The notes beneath the pieces are model-generated. The model saw only the letters and a list, made by a program, of their open reading frames with translations. It was not told where the DNA came from and did no database searches. 55,158 nt of DNA from Flavobacteriales bacterium (GTDB lineage Bacteria > Bacteroidota > Bacteroidia > Flavobacteriales_E > Vicingaceae), in NCBI GenBank assembly GCA_002706365.1, contig PALM01000013.1:1-55158 (forward strand), in the 5' to 3' direction. A program made the position numbers and the translations under genes. Positions 9,883 through 19,246 of the stretch are shown one piece after another; within the stretch, counting starts at the first letter, position 1; each line of letters opens with the position of its first letter.

Positions 9883-11778
9883 TTATTCCTCAAGCTCTAC
9901 CTTCTTTCCAAAGAAATGTACGATCAACCATAGCACGGCTATTGCCAAGGGGAAGTTGATCCAGAAAGGACTTCCAAATGCGGCCGGGATAGTACCTATA
10001 ATTACGGCTACAAATCCCACCGTTAATGCATAGGGCATTTGAGTTTGAACATGGGAAATGTGATTACAATCACTAGCCAAGGAGGATAGTATTGTAGTAT
10101 CGGAGATTGGCGAACAATGATCACCAAGCACTGATCCGGCTAGTACCGCTGAAACAGTATTGAAAAAGATAGATAGGGCTTCTGCATGTTCCCAGCCATT
10201 AAGTTCACATACCTGCCAACTTAAGGGAAGTATAAGTGGATATAAGATCGCCATTGTACCCCAAGAAGAACCTGTTGAGAAAGCAATTAATGCGGCCAAT
10301 ATGAATGTAAGTGCCGGTATGAAGTGAGGTGATAATCGATCGCTAAGTAACTGACTTAAGAATTCAGCGGTATGCAATTGTTCAATGACTTCTGCCAATG
10401 ACCATGCTAATATCAAGATCATAATGGCTGGTAACATTTCCTTTACACCTTCAATTGCTTGATCGATCAAAGTGCCCAGATTTTGCTTGCCTATAAATAG
10501 ACTGATTTTGATAGCGGCAATCAATGCCGCAGCAGAACCCCACAATAAAGCAAGGTAAGAGTCTGCTCTTCCAATGCTTGCCGAGATCTTTTGATAAAGA
10601 CTTGTTTCGGCCGACCAGACTTCCGGACTATATCCTGTATAAAAAAGTCCCGCTATAGTTCCCAAGAGGAGAATGCCAATTGGCAATAGAGCAAACCATG
10701 CGTTTGCCTTAGCATCAACTTCTTTTTCCTCTTCTTCTTTATCTGGAGCGGTAACTTCTTTATCAGCATCCTTTCGAGCGTTTTGCTCAGCGCGAAGCAT
10801 CGGACCAAAGTCGCGACCTTTATATACAATGATGAAAATAAAGACCAAAGCCAATATTGGATAATAGGAATACGTCAGTGAGTTTAAGAAGATGCTGTAT
10901 GGTGCCATCTCAATGGCAGCAATCTGCTCTATTCCATCTGAAATATATCCCAATTCTGCTCCTATCCAAGTGGTGATCAAAGCGATTGCAGCTATCGGAG
11001 CTGCTGTAGAATCAACCAAATATGCGAGCTTCTCTCGTGAGATCTTCAAACGATCTGTTACCGGACGCATAGTTTTCCCAACTACAAGTGTATTCGCATA
11101 GTCGTCGAAGAAGATTGCCAAGCCCAAGAAGTAAGTAGCAAGCTGTCCGCTTCTTGCATTTTTGGCAAACTTTGATAGTGAATTGACGATTCCTTGCATA
11201 CCGCCATTCTTACTTATCACAGATACCATTGCTCCAATTAGAAGAGAGAAGACAATTACGGAAAGGTGCCCCTCATCGTAAAGTGCATTCAATAAGAACT
11301 CATCCATGGTTCTCAGAAAAGCAAAGATCCAGGCTTCAATGAATGAGTATTGAAAGAATTGAAGAATAAAGGCTCCAAAAAAGATCCCGAGAAATAAAGA
11401 TGTGACAACCTCCTTAAATATAAGAGCCAGCAGAATCGCAATCAATGGAGGGATTATAGATAGCCAAATAGGTATAGGACTCAATTTAGTCTTTAGTTCA
11501 CTACTCCCATATTTAATCTCTAGACTACTCTCACTATCAATATTAAATGGAATTACATATCCATTATCGGTGATCTCATAGCCAATGGCTTCACCGTTCA
11601 AGAGTACTATTGGTTGTATCTCATCATCTGATGCCTTACCTAGGTCTGCTGGAATGAATATCTCGCTCTCGATGCCCTGAACTATATAATTTGGCAACTC
11701 AATCTCCGATGCCTTTGAACTTAGCACCCCAAGCAATAGCAGTAGGATAAGCCCAATGTATTTCCAGCTAGTTCTCAT
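9883..11778 (-). CDS. nhaC: Na+/H+ antiporter, NhaC family
   Basis: The 631-residue integral membrane protein has about 12 hydrophobic segments. It carries family-typical stretches such as FFDDYANTLVVGKTMRP, STAAPIAAIALITTWIG and GSSWGTMAILYPLILPL. An N-terminal signal-like segment and a short soluble domain of about 90 residues precede the transporter core, which is unusual for the family but seen in Bacteroidota. A charged Glu/Asp/Lys-rich loop sits near residues 335-350. The likely role is sodium extrusion or pH control in exchange for protons. The gene stands alone, with about 240 nt of non-coding sequence upstream. Confidence 0.9.
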   Translation of the reverse strand: MRTSWKYIGLILLLLLGVLSSKASEIELPNYIVQGIESEIFIPADLGKASDDEIQPIVLLNGEAIGYEITDNGYVIPFNIDSESSLEIKYGSSELKTKLSPIPIWLSIIPPLIAILLALIFKEVVTSLFLGIFFGAFILQFFQYSFIEAWIFAFLRTMDEFLLNALYDEGHLSVIVFSLLIGAMVSVISKNGGMQGIVNSLSKFAKNARSGQLATYFLGLAIFFDDYANTLVVGKTMRPVTDRLKISREKLAYLVDSTAAPIAAIALITTWIGAELGYISDGIEQIAAIEMAPYSIFLNSLTYSYYPILALVFIFIIVYKGRDFGPMLRAEQNARKDADKEVTAPDKEEEEKEVDAKANAWFALLPIGILLLGTIAGLFYTGYSPEVWSAETSLYQKISASIGRADSYLALLWGSAAALIAAIKISLFIGKQNLGTLIDQAIEGVKEMLPAIMILILAWSLAEVIEQLHTAEFLSQLLSDRLSPHFIPALTFILAALIAFSTGSSWGTMAILYPLILPLSWQVCELNGWEHAEALSIFFNTVSAVLAGSVLGDHCSPISDTTILSSLASDCNHISHVQTQMPYALTVGFVAVIIGTIPAAFGSPFWINFPLAIAVLWLIVHFFGKKVELEE

Positions 11779-11846
11779 TGTCGGCCAAATATAGGGAATT
11801 GAGATAGAGATGTAGAATCTCTGAATTTTGCATATAAAGACTTGCT

Positions 11847-12449
11847 CTATGTAGAATTAAGCAAGCTTTCTAAGTCCTTTTGATCAAGTTCAATACATTC
11901 TCCAGCTTTCATATTACCCAGCTGGAATCCACCTACGCTAGCTCTTATCAACCTCAGGGTAGGAAATCCAGCAGCAGCTGTCATCTTTCTCACCTGACGA
12001 TACTTCCCTTCTCTTAATATGATCCTTACCCAGGATGTGGGACCATGCCGCTCATCGCGAATGGCTTTGCTTCTTTCTTGAAGATTTGAAGGCTGAGGCA
12101 TGGATTCAACAAAGACTGCCTGGCTGAGGTGAGCTTTACCCTCTACATTTATCTCTATGCCCTGGCGCATTTGCAATAGAGCTTCCTCGCCTACCAAACC
12201 ATCTAACTGAGCCCAATATTCTTTTTCTATGGATTTAGAACGGATCTTCTCGCTCATCACACCATCGGTTGTGAGAATTAGCAGTCCTTCTGATGGCTCA
12301 TCAAGCCTTCCTACAGCCATAGTGCCTTCGGGGAAGTTGTATAATTCACCCAAATACTTCTTTTTATGTGCCAGCCGTTGATTGGAAACGAACTGACTCA
12401 CATAGCCGAATGGCTTGTTCAATGCAAAGTGCTGGTGATCAGTCGACAA
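11847..12449 (-). CDS. 23S rRNA pseudouridine synthase, RsuA/RluE type
   Basis: This 200-residue enzyme lacks the S4 domain and begins directly with the catalytic domain ([11 protein letters not shown]). The catalytic aspartate lies in [17 protein letters not shown] near residue 50, and the C-terminal block [11 protein letters not shown] is typical. Its length and lack of S4 resemble RluE, which modifies U2457 of E. coli 23S rRNA; the exact target here is inferred. The start overlaps the end of the pterin dehydratase gene by 11 nt, indicating co-translation. Confidence 0.88.
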   Translation of the reverse strand: MSTDHQHFALNKPFGYVSQFVSNQRLAHKKKYLGELYNFPEGTMAVGRLDEPSEGLLILTTDGVMSEKIRSKSIEKEYWAQLDGLVGEEALLQMRQGIEINVEGKAHLSQAVFVESMPQPSNLQERSKAIRDERHGPTSWVRIILREGKYRQVRKMTAAAGFPTLRLIRASVGGFQLGNMKAGECIELDQKDLESLLNST

Positions 12450-12678
12450 GTTCTGAAATCTTTTTAGCTAGCTCCCTGTCTTTATCAGTCACCACATTGC
12501 CTTCATCATGAGTGCTTAACCAGATCTCAACTCTATTGTACACATTCTTCCATTCTGGATGGTGATTCGCTTTTTCGGCCAAAATTGCCACTTTGCTCAT
12601 AAATCCCCAAGCCTCTATAAAGTCGTTGAATTCAAAACTGCAATAGAGGTTGTTCTCGCTTTCTATCCATTTTCCCAT
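12439..12678 (-). CDS. phhB: 4a-hydroxytetrahydrobiopterin dehydratase (PCD/DCoH)
   Basis: The 79-residue protein contains the active-site signature [19 protein letters not shown] followed by STHD, matching pterin-4a-carbinolamine dehydratase. This enzyme regenerates the pterin cofactor after aromatic amino acid hydroxylation. No phenylalanine hydroxylase is in the window. It is shorter than many homologues at the N-terminus, but the catalytic histidines are present. It overlaps the downstream pseudouridine synthase gene. Confidence 0.88.
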   Translation of the reverse strand: MGKWIESENNLYCSFEFNDFIEAWGFMSKVAILAEKANHHPEWKNVYNRVEIWLSTHDEGNVVTDKDRELAKKISELVD

Positions 12679-12788
12679 ATCATTTCCATTTTATAATTAT
12701 TCATTCGAATCCGACAAAATGTCAGCAAATTACAGCTGGCACAAGGATTGACTATTGAAAAGTCGAAACTTAAAATAACAAAAAAGAC

Positions 12789-14675
12789 ATGGCTAAAGGT
12801 AAAATCAATGTACAAACTGAGAATATCTTTCCCATTATAAAGCAGTTCCTATACTCCGACCAGGAGATCTTTCTTAGGGAGCTTGTATCGAATGCAGTAG
12901 ATGCTTCACAAAAGTTAAAGACTATGGGAAGTCTTGGCGAATTGAAGCAAGAAGTAGGGGAGACGATCATTGAGATCTCTATCGATAAGAAGAAGAAAAC
13001 ACTCACTTTCTCTGATCATGGTATTGGAATGACATCAGATGAGGTCGAGAAGTATATCAATCAGATCGCTTTTTCAGGAGCAGAGGAGTTTGTAGCTAAA
13101 TACAAAGACAAAGCTTCAATTATTGGCCATTTCGGATTGGGATTCTATTCTTCTTTCATGGTAGCTGATAAAGTGGAGATCTACTCTAAGTCTTATCAGA
13201 AAGGAAGTAAAGCCGTTCGCTGGGAATGTGATGGTAGTCCGAACTTCGAATTGGAAGAGAATCCGAAAAGAAAGAGCAGAGGGACAGATATCGTGCTTCA
13301 TATCTCAAAGGATTCTGAAGAATTCTTAGAAGAAGGTAGAATTCAGCAATTGCTAGATAAATATTGCAAGTTCATGCCAGTGCCGATCAAATTCGGACAA
13401 AAGGAAGAAACAGTAGAGCTAGATGAAAAGGATAAGGATGGAAATCCAAAAACCAAAACTCAGAAAGTAGACAGGATCATCAATAATACGGAGCCTGCAT
13501 GGACGAAGACGCCGGTCGATTTGAAAGATGAGGATTACAAATCATTTTATAGTGAGTTGTATCCAATGAACTTTCAAGAGCCATTATTTCACATCCATCT
13601 GAATGTTGACTATCCATTCAACCTAACAGGGATTCTGTACTTCCCTAAATTGAAGAACAATTTGGAGGTCCAAAAAGACAAGATCCAGCTGTATTCGAAT
13701 CAGGTTTTCGTAACAGATTCAGTAGAGGGTATTGTTCCTGACTTCCTCACCTTGCTTCATGGAGTGATAGATTCGCCAGATATTCCATTGAATGTATCGC
13801 GCTCTTATCTGCAAAGTGACGGTAATGTAAAGAAGATCTCGAACTATATCAGTAAGAAGGTTGCCGATAAACTTGAAGAGCTTTTCAAAAAGGATAGAAA
13901 AGCATTTGAAGAGAAATGGGACGATATCAAGATCTTTATTGAGTATGGAATTCTTTCAGATGAGAAATTCGCCGAGAAGGCAAAGAAGTTTACACTTTAC
14001 AAAGACACTGATGGTAAGTACTACACTTTTGATGAATTCAAGAAGGAAGTAGAGAAACCACAGACAGATAAAGATAAAAAGCTAGTAGTGCTTTATACAT
14101 CGAATACTGAAGAGCAGTACACCTACATCGCAGCAGCGAAGGACAAAGGCTATAAAGTCTTGGAAATGGACACTCCTTTAACTGCTCACCTTGTTGGAAA
14201 GCTTGAGCAAACCTATGAGAATACTACATTTAGCAGAGTAGACGGAGATACCATTGATCAATTGATCAAGAAGGATGATGATATCCCATCCAAGCTAGAT
14301 GAAAAGGATCAGGAAAAACTCAAGCCGATCATTGAATCTGTTCTACCGGCAGAAAAGTTCAGTGTGAACTTTGTAAGTATGAGCGAGAATGATCAACCGA
14401 TGACTATCACTCAAGCCGAGTTCATGAGAAGAATGAAAGATATGTCGGCCATTGGTGGTGGAGGTATGATGGGTATGGGAAATATGCCTGAAAACTATAC
14501 CTTAGCGGTAAACTCGAATCACCCCTTGATCTCTAAGATCTTGAAGGAGGCAGATGAAGCAAAGCAAAAAGACATGGCCAAACAAGCCACTGATCTAGCA
14601 CTGCTTTCTCAAAACCTACTAAAGGGTGAAGAATTGAGTAAATTCATAAAACGAAGTGTTTCTTTAATCAACTAA
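12789..14675 (+). CDS. htpG: Molecular chaperone HtpG (Hsp90)
   Basis: The full-length 628-residue Hsp90 shows the GHKL ATPase motifs ELVSNAVDAS (N-box, about residue 36), DHGIGMT (about 80) and GHFGLGFYSSFMVADKV (about 118). The middle-domain arginine segment LNVSRSYLQSD and a C-terminal dimerisation region follow. Near residue 555 there is a Gly/Met-rich stretch (GGGGMMGMGNM), which Bacteroidota HtpG proteins often carry. It is a cytosolic ATP-dependent chaperone. It is divergent from the gene to its left, with a 110-nt promoter region between them. Confidence 0.96.
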   Translation: MAKGKINVQTENIFPIIKQFLYSDQEIFLRELVSNAVDASQKLKTMGSLGELKQEVGETIIEISIDKKKKTLTFSDHGIGMTSDEVEKYINQIAFSGAEEFVAKYKDKASIIGHFGLGFYSSFMVADKVEIYSKSYQKGSKAVRWECDGSPNFELEENPKRKSRGTDIVLHISKDSEEFLEEGRIQQLLDKYCKFMPVPIKFGQKEETVELDEKDKDGNPKTKTQKVDRIINNTEPAWTKTPVDLKDEDYKSFYSELYPMNFQEPLFHIHLNVDYPFNLTGILYFPKLKNNLEVQKDKIQLYSNQVFVTDSVEGIVPDFLTLLHGVIDSPDIPLNVSRSYLQSDGNVKKISNYISKKVADKLEELFKKDRKAFEEKWDDIKIFIEYGILSDEKFAEKAKKFTLYKDTDGKYYTFDEFKKEVEKPQTDKDKKLVVLYTSNTEEQYTYIAAAKDKGYKVLEMDTPLTAHLVGKLEQTYENTTFSRVDGDTIDQLIKKDDDIPSKLDEKDQEKLKPIIESVLPAEKFSVNFVSMSENDQPMTITQAEFMRRMKDMSAIGGGGMMGMGNMPENYTLAVNSNHPLISKILKEADEAKQKDMAKQATDLALLSQNLLKGEELSKFIKRSVSLIN

Positions 14676-14687
14676 ACTAAATTAAAG

Positions 14688-14719
14688 GCCTTCCTGATAG
14701 AATTGGGAAGGCTTTTTTT
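14688..14719 (+). terminator. Terminator after htpG
   Basis: GCCTTCC (14688-14694) pairs with GGAAGGC (14706-14712) and is followed by seven T residues. The next start codon is only 7 nt downstream, so the lemA promoter may overlap htpG or lie within this hairpin. Confidence 0.85.
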
Positions 14720-14725
14720 AAACCA

Positions 14726-15316
14726 ATGAATATGAAAAGAATGATAAAACTGGCTTTTGCTGCTTTTATAGCAGTTAGTCTTTCCTCTTGCGGATACAAC
14801 TCTATGGTAGATCAAAGAGAAGCCATTGAAGGACAATGGGCTAATGTGGAGAACTCTTATCAAAGAAGAGCTGATCTAATCCCAAATCTAGTCGCAACTG
14901 TTAAAGGAGCTGCAGATTTTGAGCAACAAACTTTAACCGATGTGATCGAGGCTAGAGCTAAGGCAACTTCTATTCAGGTAAAAGCTGAAGATCTTAGTCC
15001 AGAGACAATTTCCAAATACCAAGCTGCTCAATCTCAATTAAGCGGAGCTCTTTCAAGATTGTTGGTTTCAGTAGAAAGGTATCCTGAACTGAAGGCCAAT
15101 CAAAACTTTTTGGAGTTACAGGCGCAGCTTGAAGGCACGGAAAATAGAATTTCTGTAGAACGAAAGAGATTCAATGATATCACTAGAGATTATAATGCCT
15201 ACATCAAGAAGTTCCCTCAAGTAATTTATTCTGGCTGGTTTGGCTTTGAAAAGAAAGGTTATTTTGAGGCTGATGCAGGAGCAGAGGATGCACCAGAAGT
15301 AGATTTTAGCGAATAA
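14726..15316 (+). CDS. lemA: LemA family lipoprotein
   Basis: The 196-residue protein has a lipoprotein signal ending in SLSSC and then the LemA core, with EAIEGQWANVENSYQRRADL and IPNLVATVKG as the typical opening block. LemA proteins are helical membrane-attached proteins of unknown biochemical role. In many bacteria they stand in an operon with TPM-domain proteins, exactly as here. The stop codon overlaps the next start in TAATG. Confidence 0.93.
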   Translation: MNMKRMIKLAFAAFIAVSLSSCGYNSMVDQREAIEGQWANVENSYQRRADLIPNLVATVKGAADFEQQTLTDVIEARAKATSIQVKAEDLSPETISKYQAAQSQLSGALSRLLVSVERYPELKANQNFLELQAQLEGTENRISVERKRFNDITRDYNAYIKKFPQVIYSGWFGFEKKGYFEADAGAEDAPEVDFSE

Positions 15317-15750
15317 TGGCAAAAGATTTTTTCAGTCGGGAAGAAATAGATGAGATCAAAGCTGCAATTGCTGCAGCAGAGAATCATAGCAGTGGTGAAA
15401 TACGCCTTCATTTAGAAAATCACTGCAAGGAAGATCTAATGGATAGAGCTGCTTACATCTTTGAGCAATTGGAGATGCATAAGACTAAGCTACGGAATGG
15501 AGTGCTCTTTTATCTTGCTATTGAAGATCATCAGTTTGCGATTCTAGGTGATGTTGGTATCAATCAAAAAGTTCCTGAAGGTTTTTGGGATGAGGTTAGA
15601 GATCTAATGCAATCGGAATTTAGAAAAGGGAATCACAAGCTCGCCCTTATTGAAGGCATTAAAATGTCGGGTATGAAACTCAAAGAGTTCTTCCCTTTAG
15701 CAGATGATGATAAGAATGAGTTGAGCGACGAAATATCCTTTGGAAAATGA
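15316..15750 (+). CDS. TPM domain protein (cytosolic-type, short)
   Basis: The 144-residue protein carries a TPM_phosphatase-type domain (SGEIRLHLENHC near 27-40; FAILGDVGINQKVPEGFW near 77-95) but has no signal peptide and no clear membrane segment. It lies between lemA and a longer exported TPM gene, sharing 1 nt with the former and 4 nt (ATGA) with the latter, so the three are translationally coupled. The function of the domain in bacteria is not settled. Confidence 0.85.
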   Translation: MAKDFFSREEIDEIKAAIAAAENHSSGEIRLHLENHCKEDLMDRAAYIFEQLEMHKTKLRNGVLFYLAIEDHQFAILGDVGINQKVPEGFWDEVRDLMQSEFRKGNHKLALIEGIKMSGMKLKEFFPLADDDKNELSDEISFGK

Positions 15751-16559
15751 TTAAGAAAATAGTTTTAATACTCCATTTTTTCACTCTGCCATTCTTTTTA
15801 CAGGCGGCCGATGATTGTATACCGGCCAAACCCAACCCACCGAGATTGGTGAACGATTATGCGCAGGTGCTCAGCCCGCAAACAGAGTCATATCTAGAAC
15901 GAACACTGGTTGGATTCAATGATACCACCTCTACTCAGATCGCTATCGTTACGGTAGATGACCTTTGTGGAGATGATCCGGCATTCTTCGCCTTTGAGTT
16001 GGGTGAGAAGTGGAGAGTAGGAAATGCCAAATTCGACAATGGGATTGTGGTTTTGGTTAGGCCCAAAAAGGATGGACAAAAAGGGCATGCCTTCATCGCT
16101 ACTGGATATGGTTTGGAAGGTGTTTTGCCCGATGCAATTGCTAAACGGATCGTGGAGAATGAGATGATTCCTTATTTCAAGCAGAATAATTACGACCAAG
16201 GTATCATACAGGCTGCAACTGTAATAATGGAAATCACAGGTGGTGAGTACTCAGCTAAAAGTTATAATGGAAGGGGCAGAAAGAAAGGCAGTGTAATACC
16301 TTTCATTGTAATACTATTCTTTGTGTTCATCATGATCTTTGGCGTTATTGGAAGAGCTAGACGCTATTCTAGAAAGAACGACATAGGTCTTTGGGCCGCA
16401 CTTTGGCTAATGGGCTCTATGAGCGGCCGACATTCTGGTCACTACAATAACTTCCGCTCAGGTGGCGGCGGTTTTGGTGGCTTCGGTGGAGGCGGTGGTG
16501 GCTTCGGCGGCTTTGGCGGTGGAAGCTTTGGCGGCGGTGGAGCTGGTGGAAGTTGGTGA
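15747..16559 (+). CDS. Exported TPM domain protein with Gly-rich tail (YgcG family)
   Basis: The 270-residue protein has a signal peptide (about 1-20), a TPM domain (about 33-165; VNDYAQVLSPQ, VRPKKDGQKGHAFIATGYGLEG), a transmembrane helix (about 185-205) and a Gly/Phe/Ser-rich tail of about 45 residues. This is the usual architecture of the YgcG-type TPM proteins paired with LemA. The domain probably faces the periplasm. It ends the three-gene operon; no strong terminator follows. Confidence 0.9.
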   Translation: MIKKIVLILHFFTLPFFLQAADDCIPAKPNPPRLVNDYAQVLSPQTESYLERTLVGFNDTTSTQIAIVTVDDLCGDDPAFFAFELGEKWRVGNAKFDNGIVVLVRPKKDGQKGHAFIATGYGLEGVLPDAIAKRIVENEMIPYFKQNNYDQGIIQAATVIMEITGGEYSAKSYNGRGRKKGSVIPFIVILFFVFIMIFGVIGRARRYSRKNDIGLWAALWLMGSMSGRHSGHYNNFRSGGGGFGGFGGGGGGFGGFGGGSFGGGGAGGSW

Positions 16560-16618
16560 GGAAGTGCCTTGAGTGCGCTAAAGTGCAACTAGAATGCGCT
16601 AGAGTTGGGAGTGCTTAA

Positions 16619-16660
16619 AGTTTCTGATTTCTGATTTCTGATCTCTGATTTCTGATTTAA
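16619..16660. repeat. TCTGATT-type short tandem repeat
   Basis: About five imperfect units of TCTGATT/TCTGATC lie in a row. The same motif appears inverted at 21624-21657 and 21808-21830, and once inside the mutL coding sequence at about 24200-24215. Confidence 0.75.
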
Positions 16661-16679
16661 GAATGCTTATTTTCACTAA

Positions 16680-18038
16680 GTGTTCTATCTATATGCCTTA
16701 ACCTCCATCTTTGTAGCTTGGATCTGGGTAGATTACTTTCGCCTAGTTGATATCTACGACCGGGATTCGCTGAAGAATCTCATCATTACTTTCTTCTTGG
16801 GAGGTATCTCTGTTCCTCTAGTTTTCTTGGCGCACGATCTTTTTATTGATCAATTGGGCTTCGGGATAACCGGAGGCTTTTTGAACGACCTCTTGTTTTG
16901 CATTTTACAGGTAGGACTGCTAGAAGAGCTTTGTAAATTGCTCGCCTTTTTGCTTGTCTGGCGAATCTTCCGAAAGCAGATCAATGAACCAATTGATCTT
17001 ATCGCATACATGTCTGTTACTGCGCTTGGATTTGCAGCTATTGAGAACACACTTTACTTCTCGAGCTATGGCAGCCTGATCATTAGTGGTAGGGCAGTGC
17101 TATCTACAGTGGCTCATATGTTCTTTGCCTCTTTAACTGCATACGGCCTCCTCAGGTGGAAATTCCTAAAGCATTATGGCGTAGGTCATTTCATTCTCTT
17201 CTTTGGTTTAGCAGCCATTTCTCATGGACTATACGACTTCTTCCTAATGCATGAAGGTGTAAGGGCGATAGGCTATTTAATTACGGTGTTCTTCTTTTTG
17301 GAAGGAGTATCGGTTTTTGCAGTGATCATCAACAATGCACTCAATAATTCCAAGTTCTTCACTCATAAGAAGGTGATCGACAATGAGAAGGTGTCATTGC
17401 GTATCCTTATCTATTATGCCCTAGTATTTGTGTTCCAGTTTTTATTGATTAGCTTGGAAAAAGGATTTAATGGTGCATTGGAGAGTATTGGGATTTCTAC
17501 AGTACTTACACTAACCATAGTGGTTATCATTAGCCTTCGTATGAGTAGATTTAAGCTCATTCCGGGCAGATGGAATCCGATTAGTTTTGAGCTGCCTTTT
17601 CAGATCAAAAGAGAGAAAGAGCCTTCCGGTAAAAAGTCATGGTTAAAAATAAGAGTGAAGGGTGAAGCTTATAATGAGGTATATCTCAGTAAATTCCATC
17701 ACGAAAATTTCTGGCTTTGTCCGATTGGAGCGAAGAATGAATACTTAGATGAACCCCGACTTTGCTACATAGCAGAAAAATTGTTTTTAAAGAATGATGA
17801 AACCTATTATCTGGCTAAAATCTATCTAGATGATAATTATCAGAGATGGGAATATATTTTGTTAAAGCCTAAACTAAAAGGGAAGAAATTCACTGAACAG
17901 CGCTCACCAATACTTGCGGTCTTATCAAAAGCAGATTTCACAGACCTTAGTGATAGCACTCTTGAATTAAAGGACTTTAGCCTAATGGGCTGGGCTTATC
18001 CCAAAGCATATGATAAATGGGAAAAGAAGCGAGCTTAA
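16680..18038 (+). CDS. PrsW-type intramembrane metalloprotease with C-terminal soluble domain
   Basis: The 452-residue protein has about eight membrane segments in the first 285 residues. It carries the PrsW motifs LLEELCK (Glu82, Glu83), AAIENTLYF, VAHMFFASL and SHGLYDFF, which supply the glutamate and histidine metal ligands. PrsW in Bacillus does site-1 cleavage of an anti-sigma factor; no anti-sigma gene is adjacent here. Residues about 300-452 form a soluble, Lys/Tyr-rich extension that is not part of PrsW and that I do not recognise. The only in-frame start is GTG at 16680, immediately after an in-frame TAA. Confidence 0.8.
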   Translation: MFYLYALTSIFVAWIWVDYFRLVDIYDRDSLKNLIITFFLGGISVPLVFLAHDLFIDQLGFGITGGFLNDLLFCILQVGLLEELCKLLAFLLVWRIFRKQINEPIDLIAYMSVTALGFAAIENTLYFSSYGSLIISGRAVLSTVAHMFFASLTAYGLLRWKFLKHYGVGHFILFFGLAAISHGLYDFFLMHEGVRAIGYLITVFFFLEGVSVFAVIINNALNNSKFFTHKKVIDNEKVSLRILIYYALVFVFQFLLISLEKGFNGALESIGISTVLTLTIVVIISLRMSRFKLIPGRWNPISFELPFQIKREKEPSGKKSWLKIRVKGEAYNEVYLSKFHHENFWLCPIGAKNEYLDEPRLCYIAEKLFLKNDETYYLAKIYLDDNYQRWEYILLKPKLKGKKFTEQRSPILAVLSKADFTDLSDSTLELKDFSLMGWAYPKAYDKWEKKRA

Positions 18039-18042
18039 GGAA

Positions 18043-18090
18043 ATCGGAAATCTGAAATGTGAAATGTGAGATTTGAAATGTGAAATTTGA
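18043..18090. repeat. GAAATGTGA-type tandem repeat
   Basis: Imperfect repeats of GAAATGTGA/GAAATCTGA follow the PrsW gene and are related to the TCTGATT repeats elsewhere in the window. No gene is seen here. Confidence 0.6.
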
Positions 18091-18140
18091 GAGTGGATCA
18101 ATATTTCAAAGAGATTCATGAAATGAATTCAACCGCTGTG

Positions 18141-18166
18141 CCTGCCGGCGGGCAGGTCCGCCGTGG
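18141..18166. repeat. GC-rich palindromic element
   Basis: CCTGCCGGCGGGCAGG (18141-18156) forms a 6-bp CCTGCC/GGCAGG stem in otherwise AT-rich sequence. A related run of CCTG units ending in CCGGCCGG occurs near 55023-55045. The base composition is unlike the surroundings, suggesting a dispersed repeat. Confidence 0.6.
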
Positions 18167-18213
18167 TAAAAAACGCCTTCAACCTTACTCCTTACTTCAA
18201 GCTCCAAACTCCT

Positions 18214-18246
18214 AAATAAAAAAGCCCCCTGATTTCTCAGGAGGCT
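18214..18246 (-). terminator. Terminator downstream of rpoD
   Basis: On the minus strand AGCCTCCTGA pairs with TCAGGGGGCT across a 4-nt loop and is followed by a T tract (18216-18222). It lies about 80 nt after the rpoD stop. Confidence 0.8.
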
Positions 18247-18279
18247 GTATTCTATTAAAGACTCAGCGTCTTCGTCTTC

Positions 18280-18318
18280 GTCCTTTTATCCTTCGTAGCT
18301 CAAGGAGCGAAGAAGGAC
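18280..18318. repeat. Stem-loop in the rpoD 3' untranslated region
   Basis: GTCCTT/AAGGAC forms the outer stem and CTTCG/CGAAG plus CTC/GAG the inner stem. It lies 9 nt after the rpoD stop, between the gene and its terminator, and resembles other intergenic hairpins in the window. Confidence 0.6.
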
Positions 18319-18326
18319 GTCTTGAT

Positions 18327-19190
18327 CTATAGATAAGTTTGAAGATTCGTTTGTCCACTTACGCGACGAAGTCTTCTTAAACCTCTCTCTTTGATCTGAC
18401 GGATTCGCTCTCTTGTAAGTCCAAAAGTATTTCCAATCTCTTCCAGAGTCATTTCGCTAGAACCACCCAATCCGTAGAATAGGCGAATAACTTCTGCTTC
18501 CATTCCTTTTAGGTATGAAAGCGTTCTTTCAAGATCTTGCGAAAGTGATTCTTGTAGAAGGTTGTCAGATGGATCTGGAGTATCAGAGTTTTCCAATACA
18601 CTTACCAGGCTGTTGTTATCATCATCGTTGCTCATTGGAGCATCGATAGACACTTGTTTTTTCGACATCTTCAACGACATCTCAACCTTGTTCACATCCA
18701 TTTCTGTCAGGTCGCTCAACTCATCTGCAGTTGGCGTTCTTTCGTTCTTCTGCTCAAACTCATTAGAAGCTTTGCTGATCTTTTGGATCTCTCCTAAACG
18801 GTTGTGAGGAAGTCGGATTGTACGGCTATTATCCGCAGCTGCCTTCAAAATACTCTGACGAATCCACCAAACTGCATAAGAGATGAATTTAAACCCCTTT
18901 GTGTGGTCGTATCTTTTAGCAGCTTCGATCAATCCAAGGTTTCCTTCATTGATCAAATCTTCTAACGTAAGTCCAGTATTTTGGTATTGCTTTGCCACAG
19001 AGATCACAAAACGAAGGTTGGCTCGAACTAGTCTGTTCAAAGCTCTTTCATCTCCATTTTGGATTTTAATAGCCAACTCAACCTCTTCCTCAGCAGTGAT
19101 CATCTCCTCCTTGGAAACATCTTGCAAATACTTCTCAAGTGATTTGCTCTCTCTTTTGGTAATCTGCTGACTAATCTTAAGTTGTCTCAT
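18327..19190 (-). CDS. rpoD: Primary RNA polymerase sigma factor (sigma-70/RpoD, Bacteroidota type)
   Basis: The 287-residue protein is the short primary sigma factor typical of Bacteroidota. It lacks region 1.1 and the long non-conserved region. Region 2 shows NLRFVISVAKQYQ, GNLGLIEAAKRYD and FISYAVWWIRQSI (about 62-118). Region 3 follows. Region 4 ends in the helix-turn-helix LTRERIRQIKERGLRRLR (about 258-276). It directs RNA polymerase to housekeeping promoters, which in this phylum have a TAnnTTTG -7 box. A terminator lies downstream. Confidence 0.96.
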   Translation of the reverse strand: MRQLKISQQITKRESKSLEKYLQDVSKEEMITAEEEVELAIKIQNGDERALNRLVRANLRFVISVAKQYQNTGLTLEDLINEGNLGLIEAAKRYDHTKGFKFISYAVWWIRQSILKAAADNSRTIRLPHNRLGEIQKISKASNEFEQKNERTPTADELSDLTEMDVNKVEMSLKMSKKQVSIDAPMSNDDDNNSLVSVLENSDTPDPSDNLLQESLSQDLERTLSYLKGMEAEVIRLFYGLGGSSEMTLEEIGNTFGLTRERIRQIKERGLRRLRRVSGQTNLQTYL

Positions 19191-19246
19191 CTCTCTATTT
19201 AAAATTTACCTTAATTGTTCAACGTCTTTCTATTGCAAAAATTATG

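Noticed and set aside
12737-12752. Sigma-54-like TGGCAC-N5-TTGA before htpG
   Set aside because: The -12 element lacks the invariant GC, and sigma-54 control of htpG in this phylum has no support.
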